Assembly: GCA_030424825.1 (NCBI GenBank)
Contig: JAUHWE010000029.1
Span: forward strand, 1-15,172
Reading direction: 5' to 3'
DNA: 15,172 nucleotides
Source: Verrucomicrobiia bacterium
GTDB lineage: Bacteria; Verrucomicrobiota; Verrucomicrobiia; Opitutales; Opitutaceae
The translations under genes and the position numbers were made by a program. The notes beneath the pieces are model-generated. The model did not search any database. It had not been told where the DNA came from and was given only the letters and a program-made list of their open reading frames with translations. Positions within the stretch are counted from its first letter, which is position 1. Each line of letters begins with the position of its first letter. Of the stretch, positions 6,044 to 13,815 are shown piece after piece.

Positions 6044-7738
6044 ATGGAAGAGAAAGATAATTTGATTACGGTCAACATCGACGGGCAAGATCTCCAAGTG
6101 CCTCCAGGCACGAATATGGTCGAAGCCGCGGCGATGCTGGGAAAGGAGATCCCGCATTATTGCTATCATCCGAAACTCTCGATTGCGGGTAATTGCCGCA
6201 TGTGCCTGGTCGAGCTTGGCATGCCCGGTAGAGATCGGGCGACCGGGGAGCCGATGGTCAATGAAGACGGGACGCCCAAGATTATGTGGATGCCCGGACC
6301 CGCGATCGGGTGCGGTACCAAGGCGGCTCCCGGCATGCATATTAAAACCGATTCTCCCAAGGCGTTGGAATCGAGAGAAGCAGTTACTGAATTTCTGTTG
6401 ATTAACCATCCCCTTGATTGTCCGATTTGTGACCAGGCCGGCGAATGTACTCTCCAGGAATTTAGCTCGTCGCACGGACGTGGATACAGTCGGTTCATCG
6501 AGCAGAAAAACGTTAAACCGAAGAGGACACGGCTTGGGCCAAGAGTTACTTTGGATGACGAGCGGTGCGTCCTTTGTTCTCGTTGCATCCGATTTTGCGA
6601 CGAAGTGGCGGGGGACAGTGTGCTCGGCTTTACGGATCGGGGTAGCTATTCCACGCTTACCTGTTTTCCGGGCAAAGAGCTGGCGAATAATTATTCACTG
6701 AATACAGTAGATATTTGTCCGGTGGGAGCCCTGACGAGTACGGATTTCCGTTTTAAGATGAGGGTCTGGTTTTTAAAGGAAACCAACAGCATCGATTTTG
6801 AAACCAGTGTAGGAGCGAATACGGTTGTTTCCGCTCGGGAAGGCAAAATATACCGCATCAAGCCCCGTCGCAATGATGAGGTAAACGATACCTGGATGCC
6901 GGATTCGGGTCGTGAATTGTACAAACTAGTAGAATCTGAAGACCGTTTGACCCAATGCGCGGTTGAGTGGAATGATACCACGGCCTCCGAAGCGATTGCG
7001 AAAGCGAGCGAGTTGCTACAGGGCGGAGGTGTCGCTATCGTGGGATCGGGTCAATGCAGCGTTGAAGAACAGTTTGCCCTTAAAGCGATTGCTGATGAGG
7101 TTGGAGCGAAAGGGGTCTATTTAGTTGCTCGATACGGTAGCGGTGACGGCATTCTTATGTCGGCAGACAGAAACCCGAACGTGAGAGGCGCCCTGATGAC
7201 AGGCCTTGTCAGTGAGCTACCGGAAGAGAAGCTTGGAGAACTAGGAGCGAAAATTGACAGCGGGGAGGTGACGACGGTTTTTTCGGTTAAAGAAGACCTG
7301 ATTGCCGGAGGGCTTACGGAAGCCCAGATCAGCAAGATCAAGATCGTCTATTTGGGCACCCACAAGAATGCGACCAGTAACCGAGCAACGGTTTTGCTTG
7401 CGGGGCTGACTCAGTTTGAAAAGTCGGGAACGGTCATAAATCAGCAATTCCGTATCCAGAAATTCAGCCGCGTAGTTCCGGGCCCAGGAGGTGCGATTGA
7501 GGATCTTTATGCTTTAGCCACGATTCAGGCTAATCTTTCCGGCAGCTCCTTCCCGTCAACGATAGGTTCGATATGGAAACAGATTGGTGCGGAGGGGTCT
7601 GCGTTTGAAGGAATTTCATTCCAATCGCTTTCAGACCAAGGTGCGTTAATCGATGGAAGCGCCTTTGAGGATCTTCCTTTTCGAGAAGGCAAGTCGCTTC
7701 ACTTTGAACCGAAACAGGAGGCAGTTGCAGCTGAGTAG
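6044..7738 (+). CDS. nuoG: NADH-quinone oxidoreductase subunit G (NuoG, short form; N1b, N4, N5)
   Basis: This 75-kDa-type subunit passes electrons from NuoF towards NuoI. N1b ligands are C40, C51, C54 and C90. N5 ligands are H122, C126, C129 and C135 (HPLDCPICDQAGEC). N4 ligands are C175, C178, C181 and C225 (CVLCSRC...DICPVG). The following molybdopterin-oxidoreductase-like domain has no cysteines where E. coli NuoG binds N7, resembling the mitochondrial form. At 564 residues it is much shorter than E. coli (about 908) or Thermus (about 783) NuoG; the molybdopterin-like domain is trimmed. The frame is continuous and nuoH begins eight bases after its stop, so this is a genuine short form rather than a frameshift product. 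Confidence 0.95.
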   Translation: MEEKDNLITVNIDGQDLQVPPGTNMVEAAAMLGKEIPHYCYHPKLSIAGNCRMCLVELGMPGRDRATGEPMVNEDGTPKIMWMPGPAIGCGTKAAPGMHIKTDSPKALESREAVTEFLLINHPLDCPICDQAGECTLQEFSSSHGRGYSRFIEQKNVKPKRTRLGPRVTLDDERCVLCSRCIRFCDEVAGDSVLGFTDRGSYSTLTCFPGKELANNYSLNTVDICPVGALTSTDFRFKMRVWFLKETNSIDFETSVGANTVVSAREGKIYRIKPRRNDEVNDTWMPDSGRELYKLVESEDRLTQCAVEWNDTTASEAIAKASELLQGGGVAIVGSGQCSVEEQFALKAIADEVGAKGVYLVARYGSGDGILMSADRNPNVRGALMTGLVSELPEEKLGELGAKIDSGEVTTVFSVKEDLIAGGLTEAQISKIKIVYLGTHKNATSNRATVLLAGLTQFEKSGTVINQQFRIQKFSRVVPGPGGAIEDLYALATIQANLSGSSFPSTIGSIWKQIGAEGSAFEGISFQSLSDQGALIDGSAFEDLPFREGKSLHFEPKQEAVAAE

Positions 7739-7746
7739 ACAAGGTC

Positions 7747-8853
7747 ATGGACATTAATCCGATCATTATTAAGTTTGTCTATGCGGCGGTCGTCGTGAGC
7801 GTGATTATGGGGCTTTGTTCCTATGCGGTTCTGGCGGAGCGCAAAATCTCCAGCTGGATTCAAGGTCGCGTGGGACCGAATCGGACCTCGCTTCCTCTGA
7901 TTGGGAGCATTCCGATTATTGGCCGATTCCTGACGCGTTTGGGCATTTTTCAGCCGATTCCTGACGGGTTGAAGTTCTTGTTCAAGGAAGACGTAGTCCC
8001 TGGCCACGTTAATAAGTTCTATTTTATTATGGCGCCGGTCATCGCCTTGGTTCCAGCGCTGACGACGGTCGTGGTGGTGCCATTCGGTCGTTTCGTAACC
8101 GAGGCGGGGGAAGTCATTCCGCTCGTTCTGGCGAACGTGAACGTGGGGCTTTTGTTTCTTTTTGCGATTTCTTCACTTGGCGTTTACGGCGTGGTGCTCG
8201 CGGGTTGGTCGTCCAACTCGAAGTATCCGTTTCTTGGTGGGATTCGGGCTTCAGCCCAGATGATTTCGTATGAGCTGGCCATGGGCGTATCGGTGTTGCC
8301 AATACTAATTTGGGTGAATGCTCCGGGCAGGGAAGGGACATTGAGCCTTTACGATATCGCCCAGGCGCAAAACGGATTTTGGTTCGCCATGTGGATGCCT
8401 GTTTCGGCAATCATATTTCTCGTCTGCCTTTTTGCTGAAACGAACCGTCTTCCATTCGACATGGCCGAATCGGAAACGGAATTGGTGAGCGGTTTCCATA
8501 CAGAGTACAGCTCGTTTAAATTCGGACTCTTCTTTGTGGGAGAGTACGCTCACATGGTTGTGGGTTCGTGTGTATTTACCTTACTCTTTCTAGGAGGATG
8601 GAATCCAATGCCATTTGTAACCCTGGAAGCTCTTGGATTCGGCGCAGGAATAATGGGAGCGGTCCTTTCGGTAGGAATATTCCTCGGAAAGATGTGTGGA
8701 ATGATGTTTTTCTTCATGTGGATTCGCTGGACGCTCCCTCGTTTCCGATACGATCAGGTTATGAAATTGGGCTGGAAGATCCTTCTCCCCCTCTCGATTG
8801 CCAACCTCGTCGTCTATACAATCTTCATTTTCTATTTGGATACGCGACTGTAA
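7747..8853 (+). CDS. nuoH: NADH-quinone oxidoreductase subunit H (NuoH, ND1)
   Basis: This integral membrane subunit lines the quinone channel and joins the peripheral and membrane arms. The 368-residue protein has about eight hydrophobic helices. The signature ERKISSWIQGRVGPNR occurs at 31-46. The acidic cytoplasmic loop, from about residue 230, carries ETNRLPFDMAESETELVSG followed by FHTEYSSFKFGLFFVGEYAH; it is essential for quinone-coupled conformational change in the family. No key residue appears missing. A weak AAGG lies just before the ATG. Its TAA stop overlaps an ATG (TAATG) that opens a 9-codon ORF leading towards nuoI. Confidence 0.97.
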   Translation: MDINPIIIKFVYAAVVVSVIMGLCSYAVLAERKISSWIQGRVGPNRTSLPLIGSIPIIGRFLTRLGIFQPIPDGLKFLFKEDVVPGHVNKFYFIMAPVIALVPALTTVVVVPFGRFVTEAGEVIPLVLANVNVGLLFLFAISSLGVYGVVLAGWSSNSKYPFLGGIRASAQMISYELAMGVSVLPILIWVNAPGREGTLSLYDIAQAQNGFWFAMWMPVSAIIFLVCLFAETNRLPFDMAESETELVSGFHTEYSSFKFGLFFVGEYAHMVVGSCVFTLLFLGGWNPMPFVTLEALGFGAGIMGAVLSVGIFLGKMCGMMFFFMWIRWTLPRFRYDQVMKLGWKILLPLSIANLVVYTIFIFYLDTRL

Positions 8854-8882
8854 TGGATCGCCACTTGTCTCAAATTTTCTAA
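8853..8882 (+). CDS. Possible 9-residue mini-ORF in the nuoH-nuoI gap
   Basis: The last base of the nuoH stop codon starts an ATG (TAATG), followed by nine sense codons (MDRHLSQIF) and TAA, 18 bases before nuoI. A terminating nuoH ribosome could reinitiate here. Nothing beyond the overlap geometry supports translation, and a frame this short is easily fortuitous. Confidence 0.12.
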   Translation: MDRHLSQIF

Positions 8883-8900
8883 ATCTCAACGAACGAAAAG

Positions 8901-9437
8901 ATGTCCATCGTAATAAAGAGAAAACCGCTAAACTTTCTGGAGAAACTCTATCTTCCGGAGATCGCCCGTGGACTATCGACAACCTTCAAGAAAATCTGGG
9001 AAAAGCCGGTCACCTTGGAGTATCCAGAACAACGGCCAACGATTCCAGAAGGTTATCGGGGAGTGCCGACGTTAGTCAAAGATCCCGAAGGTCGCGAAAA
9101 ATGCGTTTCCTGCCAACTGTGCGAATTCGTTTGTCCACCCAAGGCGATCCGAATCACACCGGGTGAAATTCCAGAAGATAGTGAGTATGCCCATGTAGAA
9201 AAAGGGCCGAAGGAATTCGAGATCGATATGCTTCGCTGCATTTACTGCGGAATGTGCGAGGAGGTTTGCCCGGAAGAGGCGATCTGGCTACAGAATCAGT
9301 TTTCGCTTTCTGGCTACTCCCGCAAAGAGCTCGTGAATAATAAAGAGAAGCTGTACGAGCTCGGTGGCACTCTACCGGACCAGCATTTCAAATGGAAAAA
9401 GAAAAAGGAAGCAGCGGCACACGGCGGAGGGCATTGA
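8901..9437 (+). CDS. nuoI: NADH-quinone oxidoreductase subunit I (NuoI, N6a/N6b)
   Basis: This 8Fe ferredoxin subunit of the connecting module carries clusters N6a and N6b, between the NuoG chain and N2. The 178-residue protein has two classical CxxCxxCxxxCP motifs: C68, C71, C74, C78 (CVSCQLCEFVCP) and C113, C116, C119, C123 (CIYCGMCEEVCP). A basic, hydrophobic N-terminal helix region (EKLYLPEIARGLSTTFKKIW) is typical of its contact with the membrane arm. The tail is Lys-rich and ends with a His/Gly segment (AAAHGGGH). No good Shine-Dalgarno is visible. Confidence 0.97.
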   Translation: MSIVIKRKPLNFLEKLYLPEIARGLSTTFKKIWEKPVTLEYPEQRPTIPEGYRGVPTLVKDPEGREKCVSCQLCEFVCPPKAIRITPGEIPEDSEYAHVEKGPKEFEIDMLRCIYCGMCEEVCPEEAIWLQNQFSLSGYSRKELVNNKEKLYELGGTLPDQHFKWKKKKEAAAHGGGH

Positions 9438-9467
9438 TTTGGGTAACGATCAATCTATTGTATTAAG

Positions 9468-9974
9468 ATGACGGATATTTTCTTCTACATATTTGCAACT
9501 GTTGCTCTCGCAGGAGCGCTGGGAGTCGTCTTTAGCCGTAATACGGTAAACGGTGCGATGTGCTTGATCGGGACGTTCCTGAGCATGGCTTCTTTGTTTG
9601 TGCTCCTAGAAGCCTACTTTCTCGCGGTAATACAAGTCCTCGTCTATGCAGGCGCGGTGATGGTGCTGTTCCTTTTTATAATCATGCTTTTGGACGTGAA
9701 AGAATCAGCCGCGAAGAAAACCAGTATCTACACTTGGGCAGCAAGCCTGATCGGGTTTGGAATCCTGGTCGTAGGAGTAGTTGCCATTGCCTCTGCGGAA
9801 TCGATTAAGAGCAAGGCCTCGTCAATCCCGGAAGCAAGCGGAACCCATTTAAAGGCGTTCGGCTATGAGCTGTTTACGACCTATTTGTTACCCATGCAGG
9901 TAACCGGATTCCTATTACTCGTGGCGATGATAGGCGTCATTGTCCTCAGCAAGAAAGTGAATACGGAGCAATGA
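9468..9974 (+). CDS. nuoJ: NADH-quinone oxidoreductase subunit J (NuoJ, ND6)
   Basis: This membrane subunit of 168 residues has about five hydrophobic helices. Its third helix normally contains the pi-bulge involved in coupling; the conserved segment [20 protein letters not shown] is present with Y60, which corresponds to the conserved tyrosine of the family. The N-terminal motif ([20 protein letters not shown]) also matches NuoJ. The stop codon overlaps the nuoK start (ATGA), indicating translational coupling. No Shine-Dalgarno precedes its own ATG. Confidence 0.95.
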   Translation: MTDIFFYIFATVALAGALGVVFSRNTVNGAMCLIGTFLSMASLFVLLEAYFLAVIQVLVYAGAVMVLFLFIIMLLDVKESAAKKTSIYTWAASLIGFGILVVGVVAIASAESIKSKASSIPEASGTHLKAFGYELFTTYLLPMQVTGFLLLVAMIGVIVLSKKVNTEQ

Positions 9975-10273
9975 TCACTTTAGAACAGTACCTAATCGTT
10001 AGCAGCCTCCTATTTGCCATTGGCTTCTTCGGAGTGCTTCTTCGCAAGAACACACTGGTAATCTACATGTGTCTCGAACTGATGCTGAATGCGGCGAATC
10101 TGGCATTGATCGCGTTTTCACGCTACCATGGAGGAATGGGAGGCAACCTTTTTGTCTTTTTCACGATTACAGTAGCTGCAGCAGAAGTAGCGGTAGGCTT
10201 GGCGATTATCGTAGCACTGTTTCGAAAGCGACAGACCGTTGAGGTAGAGGAACTAGACGCGCTGAAAAACTGA
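9971..10273 (+). CDS. nuoK: NADH-quinone oxidoreductase subunit K (NuoK, ND4L)
   Basis: This small three-helix membrane subunit contributes to a proton path beside NuoJ and NuoN. It has exactly 100 residues, the usual size. Both membrane glutamates important for pumping are present at canonical positions, E36 ([12 protein letters not shown]) and E72 ([12 protein letters not shown]). The ATG overlaps the nuoJ stop by four bases; a GGAG lies a few bases upstream inside nuoJ. A 67-base spacer follows before nuoL. Confidence 0.97.
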   Translation: MITLEQYLIVSSLLFAIGFFGVLLRKNTLVIYMCLELMLNAANLALIAFSRYHGGMGGNLFVFFTITVAAAEVAVGLAIIVALFRKRQTVEVEELDALKN

Positions 10274-10284
10274 TTCTGCAGACG

Positions 10285-10341
10285 ATGAAAAACCATTCTT
10301 CAGGCAAAACCCAAATCCACTTTCTCCAATTGATTTTCTGA
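10285..10341 (+). CDS. Possible 18-residue mini-ORF ending on the nuoL start
   Basis: An ATG in the nuoK-nuoL gap opens an 18-codon frame (MKNHSSGKTQIHFLQLIF) whose TGA shares its A with the nuoL ATG (TGATG). That arrangement is typical of translational coupling and would deliver ribosomes to nuoL, which has no Shine-Dalgarno of its own. No good Shine-Dalgarno precedes this mini-ORF either. It may be a coupling leader or chance. Confidence 0.2.
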   Translation: MKNHSSGKTQIHFLQLIF

Positions 10342-12239
10342 TGGGCTCAGAACTATACGCATACGCTCTTCTCGCTTTCCCACTTCTCTCTGCGGTTTCC
10401 ATTGCCTTTTTCTTTCGGCGCAATGGAGCGGTTGCTTCTGGAATATCGGTTGCAGCGGCCGCACTGATTCTCGCTACGGCAGGGCATATTATTTTCCGCC
10501 TCGAAAATTTTGAATTCAATACACACTGGATTGAGTTGGGGTCGTTTAGCGTCAGTTTTGGCTTTCTGATTAACGATCTGGCCAAGTTAATGCTCTTCGT
10601 CGTAGCGTTCGTGGGATTTCTTGTCCACGTATTCAGTCTCGGATACATGAAAGACGATCCGAATAAAGCCCGGTTTTTTGGAGGTTTGTCGATATTCATG
10701 TTCTCGATGCTGGGACTGGTTATGGCGAGCAGCTTGGTGACTCTGTTCATCTTTTGGGAGCTCGTGGGCTTTAGTTCATACATGCTGATCGGATTCTACC
10801 TAGATAAGCCGAGTGCTGCGGCCGCCTCGAAAAAGGCTTTTATAGTGAACCGCGTCGGTGACTTTGGATTCCTGATCGGGATCATTATGGTCTTTTCGAT
10901 GTTTGGAACGTTTAACCTGACGTCGCTTTCAAATGTATTCAGCGGTGACGCTTCACTTATAGAGACGGCCTCCGTCACCTCGATTGGGCTTCTTCTGTTT
11001 TGCGGCACGGTAGGCAAATCAGGTCAGTTGCCTCTACATGTGTGGCTACCGGATGCTATGGAAGGCCCGACTCCGGTTTCTGCCTTGATCCATGCGGCTA
11101 CTATGGTTGCGGCAGGAGTCTTTCTCCTCTGCCGCACGGGATTCCTTATGACTGCCGATGCATTATCGGTAATTATGTGGGTCGGAGTTTTGACGGCGTT
11201 GGTTGCGGGATTTACGGCGATTGCCCAGCGAGACATCAAAAAGATCCTCGCCTATTCGACGGTTTCGCAGCTGGGCTACATGGTTGCGGCCTTCGGGTTA
11301 GGCAGCTTGGTCGCTCTCTCCGGAAGTGACTCGCACGAGCACGCTATTGTGACTGGAGGGGTGGCTGCTGCGATGTTCCACCTAACCACCCATGCCTTCT
11401 TCAAGGCCCTCTTGTTTCTCGGATCTGGTTCCATCATTCATGCCTGCCATCATGAGCAGGACATTTTTAAAATGGGTGGCTTGGCCAAGAAAATGCCGAT
11501 TACCTTTTGGACGTTTACCTTGGCGCTCCTGGCTTTGATTGGAACACCTTTCATTACGGCGGGATTCTATTCGAAAGATGCCATTCTCGCATTGGCGTAT
11601 CAGCAGGACAAAGTGGCGTTTTTCGCCCTCGTTTTCGGAGCGGTGCTTACCGCGTTCTACATGACGCGCCTGTGGAAAATCACTTTTCTAGGGACCGCGA
11701 AATCGGAGGGTGCGGAGCATGCTCATGAGAATGGATTGGTAATGACGATCCCGCTGATGCTTCTGACCGTAGGATCGATCTTAGGAGGTTTTGTCTGGTT
11801 TTATCCCGAAGCGCTGCGGCCCATCATTCTTATCGGCGAGCACTTGGCCCACGGTGAAAATCATACCACGGTAGCGCTTTTTGGCGGAGCGGCTTGGGCG
11901 ATCGGACTAGTGGTTGCTTGGATACTGTATGGAGCGGGCGCAAAAGAAGACCGACTGGAGAAGATGGCGAAACCCCTTCACACACTCTTTGCCCAGAAGT
12001 TCTACTTTGACCACGTGTATGACTGGTATGTGGCTAAGATCCAGCAGCGCATCGCATTGACGCTTCATTTTATCGAACAGATCGTCCTTTCTGGTTTGAT
12101 TGTGAGAGGTATGGCGGGAATTGCTGGATTGGTAGGGATTGGTCTTCGGTCTTTGCACGTGGGCAATATCCACGTTTACGTGTATTGGTTTATTGGAGGC
12201 TTGGCCTTGTTTTGGGCACTCGCCATAGGGATTTTTTAG
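10341..12239 (+). CDS. nuoL: NADH-quinone oxidoreductase subunit L (NuoL, ND5)
   Basis: This is the distal antiporter-like proton-pumping subunit. The 632-residue protein has the usual large set of hydrophobic helices and a C-terminal extension that forms the lateral helix plus anchor helix in known structures. Key charged residues are in place: E140 in FIFWELVGFSSY, K226 in GTVGKSGQLPLHVWLPDAME, and K412 in TAGFYSKDAIL. The histidine-containing segments (ALIHAATMVAAG; HLTTHAFFKALLFLGSGS) are also conserved. It starts at an ATG overlapped by a preceding mini-ORF and has no Shine-Dalgarno. nuoM begins 29 bases after its stop. Confidence 0.97.
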   Translation: MGSELYAYALLAFPLLSAVSIAFFFRRNGAVASGISVAAAALILATAGHIIFRLENFEFNTHWIELGSFSVSFGFLINDLAKLMLFVVAFVGFLVHVFSLGYMKDDPNKARFFGGLSIFMFSMLGLVMASSLVTLFIFWELVGFSSYMLIGFYLDKPSAAAASKKAFIVNRVGDFGFLIGIIMVFSMFGTFNLTSLSNVFSGDASLIETASVTSIGLLLFCGTVGKSGQLPLHVWLPDAMEGPTPVSALIHAATMVAAGVFLLCRTGFLMTADALSVIMWVGVLTALVAGFTAIAQRDIKKILAYSTVSQLGYMVAAFGLGSLVALSGSDSHEHAIVTGGVAAAMFHLTTHAFFKALLFLGSGSIIHACHHEQDIFKMGGLAKKMPITFWTFTLALLALIGTPFITAGFYSKDAILALAYQQDKVAFFALVFGAVLTAFYMTRLWKITFLGTAKSEGAEHAHENGLVMTIPLMLLTVGSILGGFVWFYPEALRPIILIGEHLAHGENHTTVALFGGAAWAIGLVVAWILYGAGAKEDRLEKMAKPLHTLFAQKFYFDHVYDWYVAKIQQRIALTLHFIEQIVLSGLIVRGMAGIAGLVGIGLRSLHVGNIHVYVYWFIGGLALFWALAIGIF

Positions 12240-12272
12240 ATGCGTTTGATCATTATTAAAGTATCAGCATGA
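12240..12272 (+). CDS. Possible 10-residue bridging mini-ORF between nuoL and nuoM
   Basis: Immediately after the nuoL TAG an ATG opens ten sense codons (MRLIIIKVSA) and ends in a TGA that overlaps the nuoM ATG as ATGA. The frame therefore bridges the whole nuoL-nuoM gap, so a ribosome could pass by termination-reinitiation. No Shine-Dalgarno is evident. The geometry is suggestive; the peptide itself is probably not functional. Confidence 0.2.
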   Translation: MRLIIIKVSA

Positions 12273-13789
12273 ATGAATTTTCTTCTCTAGTTCAGTTTTC
12301 AATAGCGGTTCCTCTTGTCGCGGCCTTCCTGACGCTGTTCGTCAAAAGCTGGGGGCGCCCGGCTGTCCAAATCGTCAGTGTTACAGGGTTCGCCTTGCCC
12401 TTAATATTCGCTCTGTTTCTTTGGGGACTCTATGACCCCAGCACTCCAGGCGGCTATGCGTTTGTTAGCAAAGCGGATACAGGACTCAGTCTGATTGGGG
12501 TTAGCCTGCATCTCGGACTGAATGGTGTTAGCCTTCCTCTGTTTGTCATGGCCTCTGTAGTGGGCTTGGCAGCGGGCCTGTACGCGGCTCAGTCGAAAGC
12601 GGACAATTTGCCTCGCTACCTTTTTTGCCTCCTTGTCATGCAGGCTGGTTTGATGGGCGTTTTCGCTTCAATCGATGTATTCTTTTTCTACTTCTTTCAT
12701 GAGCTGGCTCTGATTCCTACGTTTATTATGGTGGGGATTTGGGGTGGCCGCGACCGAAACTACGCGGCGATGAAGATGACTATCTATCTGACGCTGGGAG
12801 CGATGCTTTCCCTCGTGGGTTTGATTGCCATCTACGTTAAGAGTGGAGCGGAATCCTTTGATCTAATCACGCTGAAAGCCCACTTGGCCGAGGCACCACT
12901 GGCGGACTCGATTCAGAATTACGCCTTTGGCCTTCTGCTTTTCGGTTTTGGAATTCTGGTTTCGTTGTGGCCGCTGCATACTTGGGCCCCTTTGGGTTAT
13001 GGCGCCGCGCCGAGCTCGGCAGCCATGCTTCATGCGGGTGTCCTCAAGAAATTCGGTTTGTACGGCCTGATCCAGATAGCGATTCCTTTGTTGCCCGATG
13101 GAGTTGGCCAATGGGAAAACTGGATCGTCTGGCTCGCTCTTGGCAATGTCCTGGTAGTGGGTCTTATCGCAATGGCTCAACGCGATTTGAAACAGATGAT
13201 TGGCTACAGTTCCGTCATGCACATGGGATACGCCTTTCTTGGAATCGCGGCGATGAGTGTCCTCGGTGTTGGAGGAGTGGTTCTTATGATGGTCGCTCAC
13301 GGACTTACCGTTGCCCTATTGTTTATGCTCTCCACGATGGTGCATCACCGCACCCAGACATTCGAGATGAATGAAATGGGAGGCCTGGCCAAGAAAGCCC
13401 CTGTGCTAGCGGCTTTCTTCGTATGCGCGATGATGGCGAGCATTGGATTGCCTGGACCAGGTTTGGCGAATTTCTGGGGGGAGATCTCTATTTTCATAGC
13501 AGTATACGACTTCAGAAATTGGCTCGTCTATGCGGTTGTCGCGGGAATTGTTATTTCAGCGATTTATGGATTGCGAGCGATTGCGAACGTGTTCTTCGGC
13601 GAAGAGAGCGACGAGTTCAAAGAATCTCAGAAGGAGGTGTCCGTTGAAGATATGAGTTGGGCCGAGCGAGTACCCGCTCTCATCCTCGTTATTGTCATGT
13701 TCTTCATTGGCTTTTTTCCGAAGACCGTGACGGAATCGATAAATGATGCACTCGAAGGTGAACCGGTGTACGCCCAAGTCGAAAAATAG
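12269..13789 (+). CDS. nuoM: NADH-quinone oxidoreductase subunit M (NuoM, ND4), atypical helix 7
   Basis: This is the middle antiporter-like subunit of the membrane arm, 506 residues. Identity is clear from FFHELALIPTFIMVGIWGG, AMAQRDLKQMIGYSSVMHMG and ASIGLPGPGLANFWGE. E145 (E. coli E144), K261 (E. coli K265, in AGVLKKFGLYG) and E405 (E. coli E407) are present. The helix-7 lysine (E. coli K234, in FAVKMP) is not: the aligned text is GFGILVSLWPLHTW with L230 at that site. The usual LPDAH that follows is replaced by APLGYGAAP. An extra lysine, K260, precedes K261. The family assignment is firm; the effect on pumping is unknown. The ATG overlaps a mini-ORF stop. Confidence 0.96.
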   Translation: MNEFSSLVQFSIAVPLVAAFLTLFVKSWGRPAVQIVSVTGFALPLIFALFLWGLYDPSTPGGYAFVSKADTGLSLIGVSLHLGLNGVSLPLFVMASVVGLAAGLYAAQSKADNLPRYLFCLLVMQAGLMGVFASIDVFFFYFFHELALIPTFIMVGIWGGRDRNYAAMKMTIYLTLGAMLSLVGLIAIYVKSGAESFDLITLKAHLAEAPLADSIQNYAFGLLLFGFGILVSLWPLHTWAPLGYGAAPSSAAMLHAGVLKKFGLYGLIQIAIPLLPDGVGQWENWIVWLALGNVLVVGLIAMAQRDLKQMIGYSSVMHMGYAFLGIAAMSVLGVGGVVLMMVAHGLTVALLFMLSTMVHHRTQTFEMNEMGGLAKKAPVLAAFFVCAMMASIGLPGPGLANFWGEISIFIAVYDFRNWLVYAVVAGIVISAIYGLRAIANVFFGEESDEFKESQKEVSVEDMSWAERVPALILVIVMFFIGFFPKTVTESINDALEGEPVYAQVEK

Positions 13790-13815
13790 TTTTTAAACCA
13801 CTTTTTGGATACGAT

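Noticed and set aside
7000..7738. Frameshift or deletion truncating nuoG
   Set aside because: The frame is continuous to a stop eight bases before nuoH, and no further NuoG-like coding sequence is found in other frames.
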